A stretch of DNA of 64,000 nucleotides, from positions 35,800,427 through 35,864,426 of the forward strand of contig OX442315.1 of the NCBI GenBank assembly GCA_949358305.1, in the 5' to 3' direction. Position numbers and translations under genes: made by a program. This document shows, in pieces, positions 45,655 through 57,239 of the stretch. The notes below the pieces were generated by a model. It was not told where the DNA came from and ran no database searches. It saw only the letters and a list, made by a program, of their open reading frames with translations. The stretch's first letter is position 1; each line of letters starts with the position of its first letter. Source of the stretch: Strigamia acuminata (taxonomy: Eukaryota > Arthropoda > Chilopoda > Geophilomorpha > Linotaeniidae).

Positions 45655-46893
45655 CAGGGTGGAACAAAAGTCTGTTCCCCTCAAATATTTCCTCAGCAAT
45701 TGCATCTAGGCTAACTTTGATGAAGCGATCGTATAGGAAGTTGGGTGAGAGCAATCCAATGATGTCATCAAATTTGACCTTGACGGCCATTTTCAAGGTT
45801 ATTCACTTGCTAACTTCTAAACCAATCAGGTTAGAGCAAAAAAGTCAATTACAAAGTTGTAGAGCACCATCAAATTAGTACTATCCAACTTATCTTAGTC
45901 ATCTTAAGTTAAATGTTTTCCTTTTAAAAAGGAGACAAATCAGCTGAAATAAAGCCAGCCATTGTAACAAAACTTAAATTTCTATCACAAAAATACTGAA
46001 TTACTTAAATAAACAAGTAAACAAGAAAAACCACTGCCTTTTTTCAATGCCTCAATAATTACTCTATCACAAGATTAACCCTTGGCTATACGGATTTATG
46101 GACAAGCTTTTTCTTGAATAGGAAAATTTTTTTTCCAATGAATTTTTTTTGCTGAAAATTTGTGTCTTTGTTTATCTGATAATAAAGTAAATCTCAGGTG
46201 AAATTTGTAATGATTCATCATTTACTTAATTAAATATTCAACTTGGAAATTTTCTGCCCCTTAAAACTCCAGCATAACTTTTAAGCTGGCTTTGCTGTAT
46301 TTGTAAACAGCGCTTCAGTGAACAGCTTTTCGCATTTACCATTGCAATGTCGCGCCTAGCTATGTCGTGCTCTGTACGCATCACCGTGATTAAAACCACC
46401 TCCAGATGGCTCAAATCTATTTATTTTTATTGTTTAGGCATTACATCCTCAATAAAATTAGTTCCGAACTAAAAATAAACTAAATGGCGCTTTAACCAAT
46501 CGATTTAAAAATTGTCCATCAATCCGTAATGGCTTAAACCAGAACGCCACATTTTATCCTTATGCCTCCGAGGATTAAAAAATTTCACTTTGCTGATTTT
46601 TTTTCTGATTTGTCTCCTTTTTAAAAAGAAATCATTTAACTTAAGATGACTAAGATAAGTTGGATAGTACTAATTTGATGGTGCTCTACAACTTTGTAAT
46701 TGACTTTTTTGCTCTAACCTGATTCGTTTAGAAGTTAGCCAGTGAATAACCTTGAAAATGGCCTTCAAGGTCAAATTTGATAACATCATTGGATTGCTCT
46801 CACCCAACTTCCTATACGATCGCTTCATCAAAGTTGGCCTAGATGCAATTGCTGAGGAAATATTTGAGGGGAACAGACTTTTGTTCCACCCTG
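45655..46893. mobile_element. Foldback mariner-type element with ~290-bp inverted ends
   Basis: The ends CAGGGTGGAACAAAAGTC and GACTTTTGTTCCACCCTG lie between TA dinucleotides (45653-45654 and 46894-46895). The inverted repeat extends about 290 bp on each side (45655-45945 with 46605-46893) with few mismatches. The ~660-bp middle has no transposase frame. The CAGGGTG terminus and TA target are typical of Tc1/mariner; the very long arms make it a foldback non-autonomous form. Confidence 0.9.
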
Positions 46894-47464
46894 TATATTA
46901 GAAATGGAGCCAACGAGCATCAAAGACAGCAAAAACTGCAACCATTTCACGAGTATAACACGAGACAAACTAAATTTTTCATGTTTTATTATTTTGTTTT
47001 TGTTTCCAGGGGATTATTTGGGCGATTTTATAATAATATTGTTTTTGTTTATTGGAACTACTACCAGAGTAATCCTGTCCCTCCCAACAGCCTAAGCCTA
47101 CAGGGGGAGAGACAGGACATAATTAATACAAAAAACAAAACTGCCCACAAACTTGATAAGCATAACGACAAAAAATAAAAGTTTTTACAACAACTATTTC
47201 ACCACTAAATAAACAATTAATCAATACATTAAACAAAAAAGTCATACAGTTCACGTTTAAGATCACAACCCGACAACCCAAAAATATCGATATTGAACGG
47301 CAAATCATTAACACAAGTACACAATCGATATACAGAACTCACCCTCGAGGGGACGAAAACATTATGTAGACGTGTAAAGTAGCCAGGAACATGAAACCGG
47401 AATTGACTCAACAAACTATTTTCTGAAATTCAAGAATAAATCGGCCGCTTTTAAGGACTTCGAC

Positions 47465-47951
47465 ATGTCCGTCGTTGCTGCGTCGGGCGCGAAAGACTGC
47501 ACGAATGTGCACGACTTCTGCAGACGTCAACGCGTGCAAGCAAAGCGTTTGAAATGTGCTCGCCGAGCACGCAATGTCGAATTTTGGACTCGAGTAAAAA
47601 AGCGACCAGGAAGTTGTACGACGATGCCAGTTGCGACCATTACACGAGTATGTGTTGAACGAGCATTTCGCAGTAAAAAATATTCAAATTTTTGTTTTTA
47701 GGAAATAATTTTATTGCTGAATGCTGGTCATCGGGATTCGGAACAAATCGCATTAACGGCAGTTGGGTACAGTAAAGGTACAATAAAAAATCAGCTTTTA
47801 CAGTGCAAATTTTTGTTCAAATTAAATTTTCTCAATTATATTTTTAGGTGCAATGGCTGGATTAGCCTTTGGGTATGATAATTCTCGGTTTGCTGATTGG
47901 AAGTGGCGTTGTGCGATTGGTTTCATGAAGTACAAAGTCATGGAGCGATAG
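47465..47951 (+). CDS. Small three-exon gene, 120 residues, function unknown
   Basis: Exons 47465-47647, 47702-47777 and 47848-47951 join in phase with GT-AG borders. The protein starts MSVVAASGAKDC, has a basic Cys-containing middle (FCRRQRVQAKRLKCARRARN), then EIILLLNAGHRDSEQIALTA and ends DWKWRCAIGFMKYKVMER. Upstream in-frame codons (47426-47464) could extend it. I do not recognise it. Poly(A)-signal-like AATAAA follows at about 47980. The basic part could be read in other frames, so exon 1 is less sure than exons 2 and 3. Confidence 0.5.
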
Positions 47952-48513
47952 TGGGCAAATTACAGCATAGAAATTCTGAATAAATACACGTTTAACGTTT
48001 TAAAGCAATTTCTTGCGTTTTGTTCGTTTTTTTAACGAAAAAATGTCTAAATATTATTAATTACGTACAAGTATGTAAAAAATAAACGCTATCAACCATA
48101 AAAAGTAGTAAAGCTGTTTTACGATAATATTTCTCGTGTTGTTGGGTGTTTTTTCTTTTTTTCTTGGGAAATTGGGCACTCGCTTGCACTTCCATCACCA
48201 TCAGACCATCAACATTCTCCTTCGATGCATTGCAGTGAAGCCAAGGCGGAGTTTGTTGTTTTTCATCAAGTTCCCGGTCAATATTTCTGGTGCTGGCGCC
48301 CCCCGGTGGGGCCTTTACGAACCAAGCATCAAACGTCAAATGTGGTTTGTTACGCACATCGGGTTTGGTCAGCAAAACGATTGTTGTTGCTTTACAAACC
48401 AAGCATCATGGCGGCCGCCTCTTTACGATGGGGCGAGGCCAGTTAGGATACGATTGACGATCTACGTTAGTTTCTATCGATAAATTCTCGTATCAAATAC
48501 ACCTCGCGCTTGA

Positions 48514-48593
48514 GTAATTGTCGGGATTAGGTCAGCACTCATCTTCTTGTCAGATAAGAAGATTCGTGCTGACCTAATTATCCCGACAATTAC
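48514..48593. repeat. Near-perfect 80-bp palindrome (hairpin)
   Basis: The left arm begins GTAATTGTCGGGATTAGGTC and the right arm is its complement, ending CCCGACAATTAC, with arms of about 35 bp and a short loop around TTGTCAGAT. One or two small bulges are present. Size and structure would suit a MITE relic or a small-RNA precursor. Confidence 0.9.
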
Positions 48594-48639
48594 ACGTCGC
48601 GCTCGGTATATTACCTATGAAATAAATATATTTTTCCAA

Positions 48640-48800
48640 ACATGACGGGGAATGTGAAGGAAATACTGCGGAATATTATCGACAGGGAATGTGAGCACAA
48701 ACCGAAGAAGTTGGCCTATTTGAGTGGTTTAAGTCAAGTTCAATCAAAACGTCCAAAATATACGTGAAATTAAATTGAGTTTGGAGGAAATATTAGTTTG
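48640..48800 (+). pseudogene. Diverged copy of the small gene at 29665-30061
   Basis: ACGGGGAATGTGAAGGAAAT and the following ~150 bases match exon 2 at 29810-29969. The splice acceptor CCAG is changed to CCAA, and an extra A in GGTTTAAGTCAAG shifts the frame, so it is probably dead. Confidence 0.8.
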
Positions 48801-49153
48801 GTAAACGAGAAATTAAACGTTGTGATGATTTTTGATTCGATTTATTTAAATTATTATTTTTTAGCGTTTATTTAATGAGGGTCGGCGAGCAATGATAATT
48901 TAAAAAAAGAAGAAATGTAAATATTTTTCTGATGTGGTTTTTGTAAAGTAATCTTCGATAGACATTTTTAAAAATCTGGTTTAATTGGGTTTCGTCAAAA
49001 CCCAATTAAACCAGATTTGAATGATTAGAACGGAATAAACGTGTTCGTTGATGAATATTTTTATACCCTTTAATATAATTCAAACGCCTAAACAAGAACA
49101 CAAAATGAACTATAAAGGTACAATATTAAAAATTGCAAAAAGTGATGACATAC

Positions 49154-52100
49154 TTAAGTCAAGTTAGAATAACAAATTAACTTGTGCTTCAAAATCTTCC
49201 AATCATCGGTCTGGCATTGCTTACAGCAGTAAGCCGCTCTGTGACATTTGCCACACTTCAATACTGAACCCATCTTTCCACAGTAACGACAACAACTCAT
49301 ATCTGGACCGGCATCAAAAACAACACTTTCGACATCATCCACACGAATCAATTGCTTTCCATCCATTGCGATTTTGGAATAAGGGTTTCGAATCGTAATC
49401 TTGCATCCATAGCTCAGCTTATCATGAACCCAGGTCTCTTGATTACTATTGCAAACAGTCATTCGCTCCACATCCCCATTTCCGTCCTGTATAATCACGT
49501 GGATTCCATTCATTCCAAGCACGGGTTCATCAATAACCATGCAGCTCAACGCCCGCTGCTCGTAAACTCGGTTCGCCAATTGAGACATTTCTCTTAACAT
49601 GATCGGTTGGATATCAGCCGAACTCAATGGTGCAGTTTCCTTCGGACACCGAATCGTATTGATACTGGACTTCTTACACTCCCCAAAAAGAATAAATGTT
49701 TCTTTGACCGTTGTCCGGTGCGCTATTATTCTCGCAACTCTATCGGGATCGGTCAATTTCGTTTCAGTTAATTCGGCAACAACGACCGGCGCAACATCAA
49801 TTTGCTGCGAGGGCGCACAGAAACCAATGAAAGACTCCAAAAGGGATTTTTCTGCACATTCAACTGGCAAGAAATATGGTAACAATAATTTCTCCGCTTC
49901 CAAACCCATCTTGTAATACTTTTTACCATCATTTCTACAACTGCCCCGTAACCCTATTATGTAATAAATTTGGGGTCTATTTCTCTCGTCGGATGGCGCC
50001 AAAGCCAAATACTTCTCGCAAGCACGCATTAATATTTTTTTATTAGGATCTTCAGTTCCATTCAGAAAAACTGCCTTTAAAAACCAAAGTTTAAAATCAT
50101 TCGGAAACTTTTCCAAAGCACAATTCAGCACTTTCAGTCCTTTTGGTATTTCGTCAAAATAAAAGTATGCAGTGGCCAATGATTGCCGAAACCAAACAAA
50201 GTCGGGATAAATCTGAACGCATTCCTCGAGAAGTTGACTGGTTTGTTCAAAACAGTTTAGATTATTCTTTACAAAACACACCCGCAAATCCCTATCGAAA
50301 GTACTTGGTGTCGTTGTAATTTCCATGCCCATCATTTCGGACACAGTCATCACTCGGCGGCAAAAATCGCTATCAACAGCAAACTCCGAAATACAAATAC
50401 TTTCTGCAAGATGGCGGATACACTCATCAAAATGGCCCTGTTGAAAAAATTTAACAGCCAGGTCAGAGTGAACGAGGCCTTTTATTAGTACTTTGGCGGT
50501 CACAGATCCCTTTTTTGAAAACTCCTCCAGAACTTCAACATCAAAATTAAATCTCTTTGTAGAAAATGGCATATATTCTTTATCATGTGCCTCAGCCATT
50601 TCCGAAATGGTTTGATAAAGTTTGCCACTTCCTGGATAACTGTTCTTCAGGTATCTCTCTCTCCGCTCCTTCATCGACAGATCGGCCGTGGCTAATCCGC
50701 TAGTTTCTTCCCAACTTTTTATTTCTTTATCAATTTTCGCAAACTTCTCTTTCAATTTCCTAACTTCGGCCTCAAATTCGTCCGAGTTTGAAATGGCTTC
50801 CAAACTACCGTGGGACACAGCCCGCTGATGCCATTCCATCGCTTGCTCGGCATCTTGTGCATTCGTCAGATAATAATTTGCTAAAACCCACATGGAACCA
50901 ATATCAAATAGCTTCGCTGCATGGTTCAGATATTGCACGCCCTTCTGCTCATTACATTCCACGCCTGTTCCATTCACGTAACACAAACCCAGGTTTGTAG
51001 CGCCGGTCCCGCAGCCATTATCAGAAGCCCTTTGATAAAACTTGATCGCCTCTTCTACATCGATGGGCAAACCAATTCCTTTCTCATACATAACGCCCAA
51101 TTCATTTTCCGCAAAGGCTATGCCACTATCATTGAAGAAATCTGATGATTTCGGACTCGATGCAACTTGTTTGAGCAATTTAATGCTTTTTTCCATGTCT
51201 ACCTCAACGCCAACGCCTAATTTATACATGGTCGCAATGTGGTAGAGTGCCAGTGTGCATTTTAGATCTGCCGCTTTCCAAAGCAATTCCAAAATTATTT
51301 TAAAATCCGGTTCAGCTTCTTCAGAAACTAGCAAGTACATCACCTTCGTTATAAAAAAAGCCGGAAAACTTTCGTCTCCAGAGTTTAATATTTCTTTCAG
51401 CCCGTTAGGAGTCATTCCTGTTCCAAATCTCTGGTTTATTGAGTCGACGAAGTCCTTTACGTCTCGAAAGTTGTTTTGAATCAAAAGCTCGCGAGGTGAT
51501 TTCGGTTTCGGGATCCTTCGCTCGCATTCATCACGCAGCGAGATAATTTCGATTTTATCCGCTTCCAATTCCAAAGCGATGCTGAAATATTTAATAGCCT
51601 CTTCGTATTGCTCTAGAAGTCGGTAAACGCGGCCCAAACGGTAATAACCGCGAAACCACGCCGGCAACAGCTGAACGGCTCTTATCGCGTCTTCTAAAGA
51701 TAACCCTACGTTTATTTCATTGCCAATCATGAGGTAAACAGCGGATCGGTTGGAATATAATTCTCCCAGCAGTTGATTCGAGATTTCGGTCAGTTCGATC
51801 GCTTGACTGTAGCATCGGATCGCATCTACGAACTTCTCTTCTTCGAATAATGAATTTGCCACGTCTTTCAAGCGGTGGGCGGTGTATTCATTCTCCGGGT
51901 CTTGAAAAGTCGGCCTGGCGAATAGGTCTTCCACAGGTGGCCGAAATTGATTTAAAATGTCTTCAATTTTTCGGGTCTTTCTCTCGCACTCGGCGTTCGA
52001 CATGACCATTTCGTGATTGCGGTAAATGTCATTCTGCAACATCGACAAGTTGGTTAAAAGTGATTTTTGACGTTTGCTCAATCCATTTCCGGCGCCGAAA

Positions 52101-52369
52101 TCCGTCTTCTGAAGGACGTGGTTGCAAAGTGCCAAATCCCACAGAGAAGTGTTGCCGCATTCGAGCAATCTCTTCTGCCTGCCACTGCTCGTTGTCCACG
52201 CTCTTCTCCCGACTCCCATTGCGAACGCTTTTCCTTGATGCGGGATGTTTTTCCAGACTCCATTCGTACATATTTTCCATTGTTTCAAAAGAAATTGTCG
52301 AATTACGTGATTTGCTTCAGGTAGAAGGAAACAGTTCAATTTAACGTAGTTTTCTTTGTTGGAAGTCAT
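49154..52369 (-). CDS. TPR/Sel1/MYND zinc-finger protein, intact
   Basis: A single 1072-codon exon from Met at 52369 (MTSNKENYVKLNCF), which directly follows the acceptor CTCTTGCAG; the first exon is then non-coding. TPR-like repeats at about 160-290 (DVANSLFEEEKFVDAIRCYS, YYRLGRVYRLLEQYEEAIKY), four Sel1 repeats at about 370-530 (LYHIATMYKLGVGVEVD, ENELGVMYEKGIGLPID, GATNLGLCYVNGTGVE), a helical region resembling further TPRs (720-800), and a C-terminal MYND finger (CRYCGKMG, CGKCH, YCCKQCQ, HKLIC). TPR and Sel1 repeats bind proteins and MYND binds proline-rich partners, so it is likely an adaptor. I do not know an orthologue. Two relatives lie in the window (1-1242 and the split copy), so the family is expanding locally. 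Confidence 0.9.
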   Translation of the reverse strand: MTSNKENYVKLNCFLLPEANHVIRQFLLKQWKICTNGVWKNIPHQGKAFAMGVGRRAWTTSSGRQKRLLECGNTSLWDLALCNHVLQKTDFGAGNGLSKRQKSLLTNLSMLQNDIYRNHEMVMSNAECERKTRKIEDILNQFRPPVEDLFARPTFQDPENEYTAHRLKDVANSLFEEEKFVDAIRCYSQAIELTEISNQLLGELYSNRSAVYLMIGNEINVGLSLEDAIRAVQLLPAWFRGYYRLGRVYRLLEQYEEAIKYFSIALELEADKIEIISLRDECERRIPKPKSPRELLIQNNFRDVKDFVDSINQRFGTGMTPNGLKEILNSGDESFPAFFITKVMYLLVSEEAEPDFKIILELLWKAADLKCTLALYHIATMYKLGVGVEVDMEKSIKLLKQVASSPKSSDFFNDSGIAFAENELGVMYEKGIGLPIDVEEAIKFYQRASDNGCGTGATNLGLCYVNGTGVECNEQKGVQYLNHAAKLFDIGSMWVLANYYLTNAQDAEQAMEWHQRAVSHGSLEAISNSDEFEAEVRKLKEKFAKIDKEIKSWEETSGLATADLSMKERRERYLKNSYPGSGKLYQTISEMAEAHDKEYMPFSTKRFNFDVEVLEEFSKKGSVTAKVLIKGLVHSDLAVKFFQQGHFDECIRHLAESICISEFAVDSDFCRRVMTVSEMMGMEITTTPSTFDRDLRVCFVKNNLNCFEQTSQLLEECVQIYPDFVWFRQSLATAYFYFDEIPKGLKVLNCALEKFPNDFKLWFLKAVFLNGTEDPNKKILMRACEKYLALAPSDERNRPQIYYIIGLRGSCRNDGKKYYKMGLEAEKLLLPYFLPVECAEKSLLESFIGFCAPSQQIDVAPVVVAELTETKLTDPDRVARIIAHRTTVKETFILFGECKKSSINTIRCPKETAPLSSADIQPIMLREMSQLANRVYEQRALSCMVIDEPVLGMNGIHVIIQDGNGDVERMTVCNSNQETWVHDKLSYGCKITIRNPYSKIAMDGKQLIRVDDVESVVFDAGPDMSCCRYCGKMGSVLKCGKCHRAAYCCKQCQTDDWKILKHKLICYSNLT

Positions 52370-53254
52370 CTGCAAGAGAAGAAACATTTGGTTGTTAAAT
52401 TCACAAATTTATTTTTTGCATTTATTCAGTTCTTATCAATTAAAATTAATTGTTACGTTCCATGTAAAAAAAAATTTTAAATTTAAAATTTAAATAATCA
52501 AAATATTATCATTTTATATATAATTTTTGGAAAAAGTTTTGTTATGTAATTAGGAGGTGAGGGGAGGGGTTCAGGAATTTGTTACAACCATGTTAGAGAA
52601 AGGGGGGGGGGGGAAGGTCTAAAAATCTCAAATTTTGTATTACGTAATTTATGGATGGCCCCTAATTATTTCGACCGGATTCTTCTTGACCGGGCGTATT
52701 AGAATAGCAGAAATACGGTAAATTACGCCGTGTTTATCCACTGAAAAATGAAATATATATTTTCTATTTGTCAGTTACCGTAATCGTAATCCTAATTGAG
52801 AGTGAGAGTGAGAGTGAGTGTGGGCTTGTGATGTGGGCAAGCTGCTTAGGGTGTGTGCTACTCTGGTTTGCTTCACCTAAAAGAGAAACAAGTTTTCCAT
52901 TTGAAGTGTCAAAGTTGATCCTTAAATTAAAACACAAGTGCTTTGCTCATCATATATTTTACCTCAAAGTAGTTCTATGCGAAAATGTCAAGCTTAAACG
53001 TGTTAAACGAAGCAACGACTAAATCGAAACTAATGGCAACATGACCAGCACAACGAAGTTCAAGGTTGAATTTTGTCCAGCCAATAAGCTAGCGATTCAT
53101 TAGATCCCTACCAATACCTATTGCCACCCAGCGTCACCATATAGAAACATTTATTCAATAGCTTTACTGCATAGCTCCGCGCTTGTTCAGTACAATAATT
53201 CAAGTCTTGAAATGTACAGTATGTTTGTATTTTTTCTCCATTTTTTTGAAGATC
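52370..53254. other. Upstream flank of the intact MYND gene
   Basis: Homologous to 43547-44760 without the 311-bp MITE. It has a G-run near 52605 and a (GAGAGT)-like microsatellite at 52798-52820 absent from the other copy. No gene. Confidence 0.7.
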
Positions 53255-53510
53255 TTGTTTAAAGAATTCAACGGCCAGATTAAAGTGAACGTGTGCGTTC
53301 AGTTTTTTGATGAAAACACACCTAGATCATTAAAATTGTTACCCTTTTTAGAAAATGACAGATATGATTGTTTGTCGATTTCTTCAAACTTGCTTTTCAA
53401 TTTCCTAATTGCGTCCTCGTCAGATTTTGAAATGACTTGCAAACTGGGACACTGGGACACTGCCCATTTATGCTATTCCATCGCTTGCTCGGCATCCTGA
53501 CTGAAGAATT
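53255..53510 (-). pseudogene. Degenerate TPR/Sel1/MYND gene fragment
   Basis: Two blocks from the middle of the MYND gene are recognisable in reverse orientation: near 53258-53290 (compare 50451-50475), and 53370-53500, where TTGCTTTTCAATTTCCTAAT and CCATCGCTTGCTCGGCATCC match 50740-50860. Blocks are separated by deletions and small insertions. Confidence 0.8.
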
Positions 53511-54893
53511 CTGAGCTTTCACCAAGTTAACTTGCTAGAATCACTGTTGTCATTGCTGCAATCCCATAGGCCCCAAATTAATGATTTAATAGTGAACAAA
53601 CCATGAAAACGATTGCATATACCCAAAACAATCAAATATTCACTAATCGATAGTAAGCGTGTTGATGGTTATGACATCATTCAAATAAAGAGCTAAATTT
53701 TACCCATAGATGACGTTATTTATTTTAGCGGTGAAGTGGTTCAAACGAAGGAGTTATTTAATTTTCACACTTTTACATTTTACATTTTAAAATGAATACA
53801 GGTATTTTTGACTTTGTAGTGACCCTAGTGGTCACTAGTGAAGTAACAGAAATAAGTCTGAAAAGTATCATTTAATTTATTTTGAGTTTTATATTTTTTA
53901 TGTATGCTGACAAGGAAGTTGGCAACAGTGGGAGGAAATGTGGATGGTTGCCAGGGCAACCAGCCCACCAGCTGATAGAGACAGGAAATGAGTCCTGAGA
54001 GGAGAATTTCTTCTCAGTATGAATTCAACTTTTGCCAGAGAACAACCACAAAACTACCCAGAGAAAACTTCCAGTATTTTGTGATTCCTCCAAGAGTTGC
54101 CATATTCCTGAGTTAGCCAGCTGCTAATTTGGGAGCTTTTCCTACTGTTGTAACAGACAACAGCGGGATATCACGGTCTTGCCGCATTTCACGTGCGGTG
54201 GGATTTATTTCTTGAGCCAGCTCATTGTTGGCTCGGGATTTCGCCTCGCCGTGAAGAGAATCCGGCTAGACGCTGTGCGAAAGAGTCGCAAATACGTCGC
54301 CACGACGACGGAGTTGCGAGAACACGAGAGAGTAGAAGTTACGGAATAAGTCCGGCTGATCAAGCAATTCGCCAGAATTGCGCTGGAGCTTTTCCACGGA
54401 GTGTGAGTCGGAAATTAGTCCGAGTCATCGAGAACGAGAGACGGGAGCGAAGAACGAAGATCGAGCGTCGAGAACGAATCGTGATCGTCGCCGAAACGTC
54501 GGAAACGTCAAGTCAACGTTCCCGAGAGAACCGAAGATTTCGTATAATTTCTATTTTATTTCTAATTTCATGTATTATTCTATCCTTGTAATTTCTTCTT
54601 TTATTCTAAGTCAGAATAAATAATTGTGAGTTTAATTAGAGAGTATTTTATGATAAGTCCTGTCACGGCATCAATAAGTGAGTTATTCTTTATTAATTTA
54701 GAGAATAATTCAGGCTTTTTACAACTTTTTAAAATTCATTTTTCCAAGGCAAACTCATGTTTTTTCAATGTTCAATATTTCAATAATGTCACCCTATTTA
54801 TTGCGAACCCCCCCTCCCCTGTCGTAACAATTCGTAACAGAATTTGCAACTCCCTCCCACCCTTAAGGCGTTACGTAAATTATGGACAGCCCC
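53511..54893. other. Intergenic; possible solo LTR and MITE end
   Basis: About 54147-54640 is GC-rich, begins TGTTGTAACAGACAACAGCG, has AATAAATAAT near 54615 and contains repeated CGAGAACGA words; it could be a solo LTR, but no target duplication or second copy is present. It ends in sequence whose last bases (CGTTACGTAAATTATGGACA followed by GCCCC) resemble the MITE end at 63945-63966. Confidence 0.4.
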
Positions 54894-55008
54894 TTAGTGG
54901 AAAATCTAGTACCACTGAAACTTGCGAAGAGGAACTATTTGATTTTCTTCATTGTGTGGATCATTGTGCAAATTTATATTTATTATTCATTGGCTATTGT
55001 AGTAATGA
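54894..55008 (+). pseudogene. UQCRH exon-4 fragment (genomic duplicate)
   Basis: Encodes GKSSTTETCEEELFDFLHCV as in the UQCRH gene on the other strand (1533-1620). It continues into the intron of the source gene (ATTTATATTTATTATTCATT), so it is a genomic, not a processed, copy. The donor GT is changed to GC. Confidence 0.88.
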
Positions 55009-56600
55009 TTCTCAGTGGAGCAGTACAACTGCTTCTGTGCACATTCCTGGCTGCTTGGATTAGTCTGCTGGTTGAAGCAATATTTTAATTTTAATTTGCC
55101 TTAGCATGTAAGCAGAATGATGTTACCACAAATTTCATCTATCACTGTTTGTCGAAAATGAACCACTGCTCTTAACTAAAGAGGATGAAAAACGTGATGG
55201 TCCTTAAAATCAACATATTATTACTTTATTTTTTTTTATTTATGTTACTTAGTTGTTTGCAGTGTGAATAAATTTAAATTTCACTTCCAGTTAAGAATTC
55301 TTTATTTTTGTTTATCATTTATTCTCATATTTTTGTTTATGATTTTCTATTTATTTTTTAATTTTATCTTTAAATCCCATTTATTATTATATTTTTTCGC
55401 AATATTCCATTTGTTTTCATATTTCTTCACGATTTTTTTGACTTACTCCCCCTCAACCTTTCCCACAAGCCCTCAATCACTGGCGATCTCAGCTGCATGG
55501 CGAAGTAAACTGGACCACACAATCTCCACATGCAAATTCAAGCGAAATCACAACACAAGGTCGATTCTTAAGTTAATTTCCAACTCTGTTTTGAAAAATG
55601 CCGGAAAAACAACGTCCTAAAAAGCAAGCAAAGAAACCGGGTCCACAAAAATATTCAATTGCACGATCTAGTTGAAAAGGTTTACTTAATTAGCAATCGC
55701 TAGATAGAATGCAACGTTTTGCCATTTGGATTTTCACAGTGGGATATTTCCAGTATAAAGTATTAGAAGAAATAAGTTCACAAACTGCACAGCCAAAATT
55801 GAATCGACAAAGGCTTAAAGATTGAATTATTTGAAATTGGAAATTAAAATAGTTATTATCAAGGACTTATCAAGTCACTACTAGAAGCAAAAGGAAGAAA
55901 CATCCTACCAAGAACTAGACTTGAAACTGCCAGTAAGACAAAGGAAACAGCCTATTGTACCACAAGCACCAGTAGCCCAAACATTCTAATACTAGTAATG
56001 GCTCATTCGTCGATTTGAAAGATTGATTATTTGGTTAATCGTTCATTTTTTGCCTTGTTGTGATTAGTGATAGCTATTTTGGGATATTTACAGTATACAG
56101 CATTAGAAGAAATAAGTTTACAGGTTTTTGACCCGTTTGAGGGACGAGATTTCGATCTTTATTGAATAAACAAACTTAGAAACATTTTTTGACTGTTGTG
56201 TTTTTAACTGTTGAGGTTTAGCGTCGCTCTGGTGGGAACAACTGTTATTAACTGTTAGAGAAGCGTAACGCAATTCCTTCACGTTGATTCCAAACAATAG
56301 CAATGCTTTTTCTCCCATAGCAACAGTCAACAGTCAGTCACGTGTTTGTGTTCTTCATTCCATTTCCTGGTTGTTTTCTCTCGCATTCGTGCATTTGCGG
56401 TTGATATTTTCATTTCTTTTCGCTGATGTTATTCTACGTTAGTTTAAGTTTAATCTATTCTTTTGTACAAGAGTTGGTTGATTGGTTTCATAAACACGGA
56501 GAATCCGCGCATTACTCGGCAAGTTAAAATTCGTATTTCTTTGAAAAATGATCCATTTTAAGCCTACTTTATGCCTAGTTCGAAATGTATCTCCTTTTGT
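55009..56600. other. Gene-poor region with small internal duplications
   Basis: No gene is supported. The phrase GTATTAGAAGAAATAAGTT occurs near 55757 and, slightly changed, near 56100. The block 56140-56530 (GATTTCGATCTTTATTGAAT ... GTACAAGAGTTGGTTG) is repeated at 60590-60890. Confidence 0.5.
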
Positions 56601-56629
56601 ATTTCTTCATTTATGTGGCGGTTGAGTAT

Positions 56630-56792
56630 TTATTTGGCACTCTAGGTGTAAATAAATACACCATATCTCCTTGTGCACAGCTTCAGGACGCAAATGGGGG
56701 TTTCTAAACCAACATGCATTGGCGGTATGCCCCGATTTCTTGCAGTAGTCACAAGTCACCGGCAACCGGAACTGCACAAAAAAAGCAGAGTA
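56630..56792 (-). pseudogene. CCHC zinc-knuckle fragment
   Basis: The minus-strand frame contains PVTCDYCKKSGHTANACWF, a perfect C-x2-C-x4-H-x4-C zinc knuckle, in an open frame of 63 codons. Such knuckles occur in retroelement Gag proteins and in cellular RNA-binding proteins. Neighbouring Gag or Pol sequence is not seen, so this is probably a retroelement relic. Confidence 0.6.
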
Positions 56793-57239
56793 TTGCATTT
56801 TGCCCAGCCAATCAGCAATCGCCTTATAAATTTACATCCATTGCTTTTACTTTTACTTGCGGAAGAAAACATGTTTACTAAAATGAAATAGTGCAGTTAC
56901 AATATTACACAAAACAATAAAAGATTACATAATTGAGACAAATTAGAATAACAAATCCAAGTGTAATTAATCTTATAATTCAACTTTTACGAACTCTTAA
57001 AAACATGTATACTAAAACGGAATAGTGAAGATAATATTACAAAAAGAAATTAATGATTACACAAATTTCCCATCTCGAGAACAACTCTTCAGAAGAAAAC
57101 ATGTAATCAGCCAAACAAATAAGCTGCAATATCTGTCAATGTATTCAACATGCAACATATTGCAATGAGAAGAAAAGTTATAACTCGCCAATCGTAGGGT
57201 TGATTAGGTTGAGTTGTTCAAATCTTTTTTATGTGCAAC

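Noticed and set aside
54193-54591. 132-codon Arg/Glu-rich protein
   Set aside because: Its sequence is made of repeated CGAGAACGA-type words within a GC-rich possible LTR; the charged composition is a by-product.
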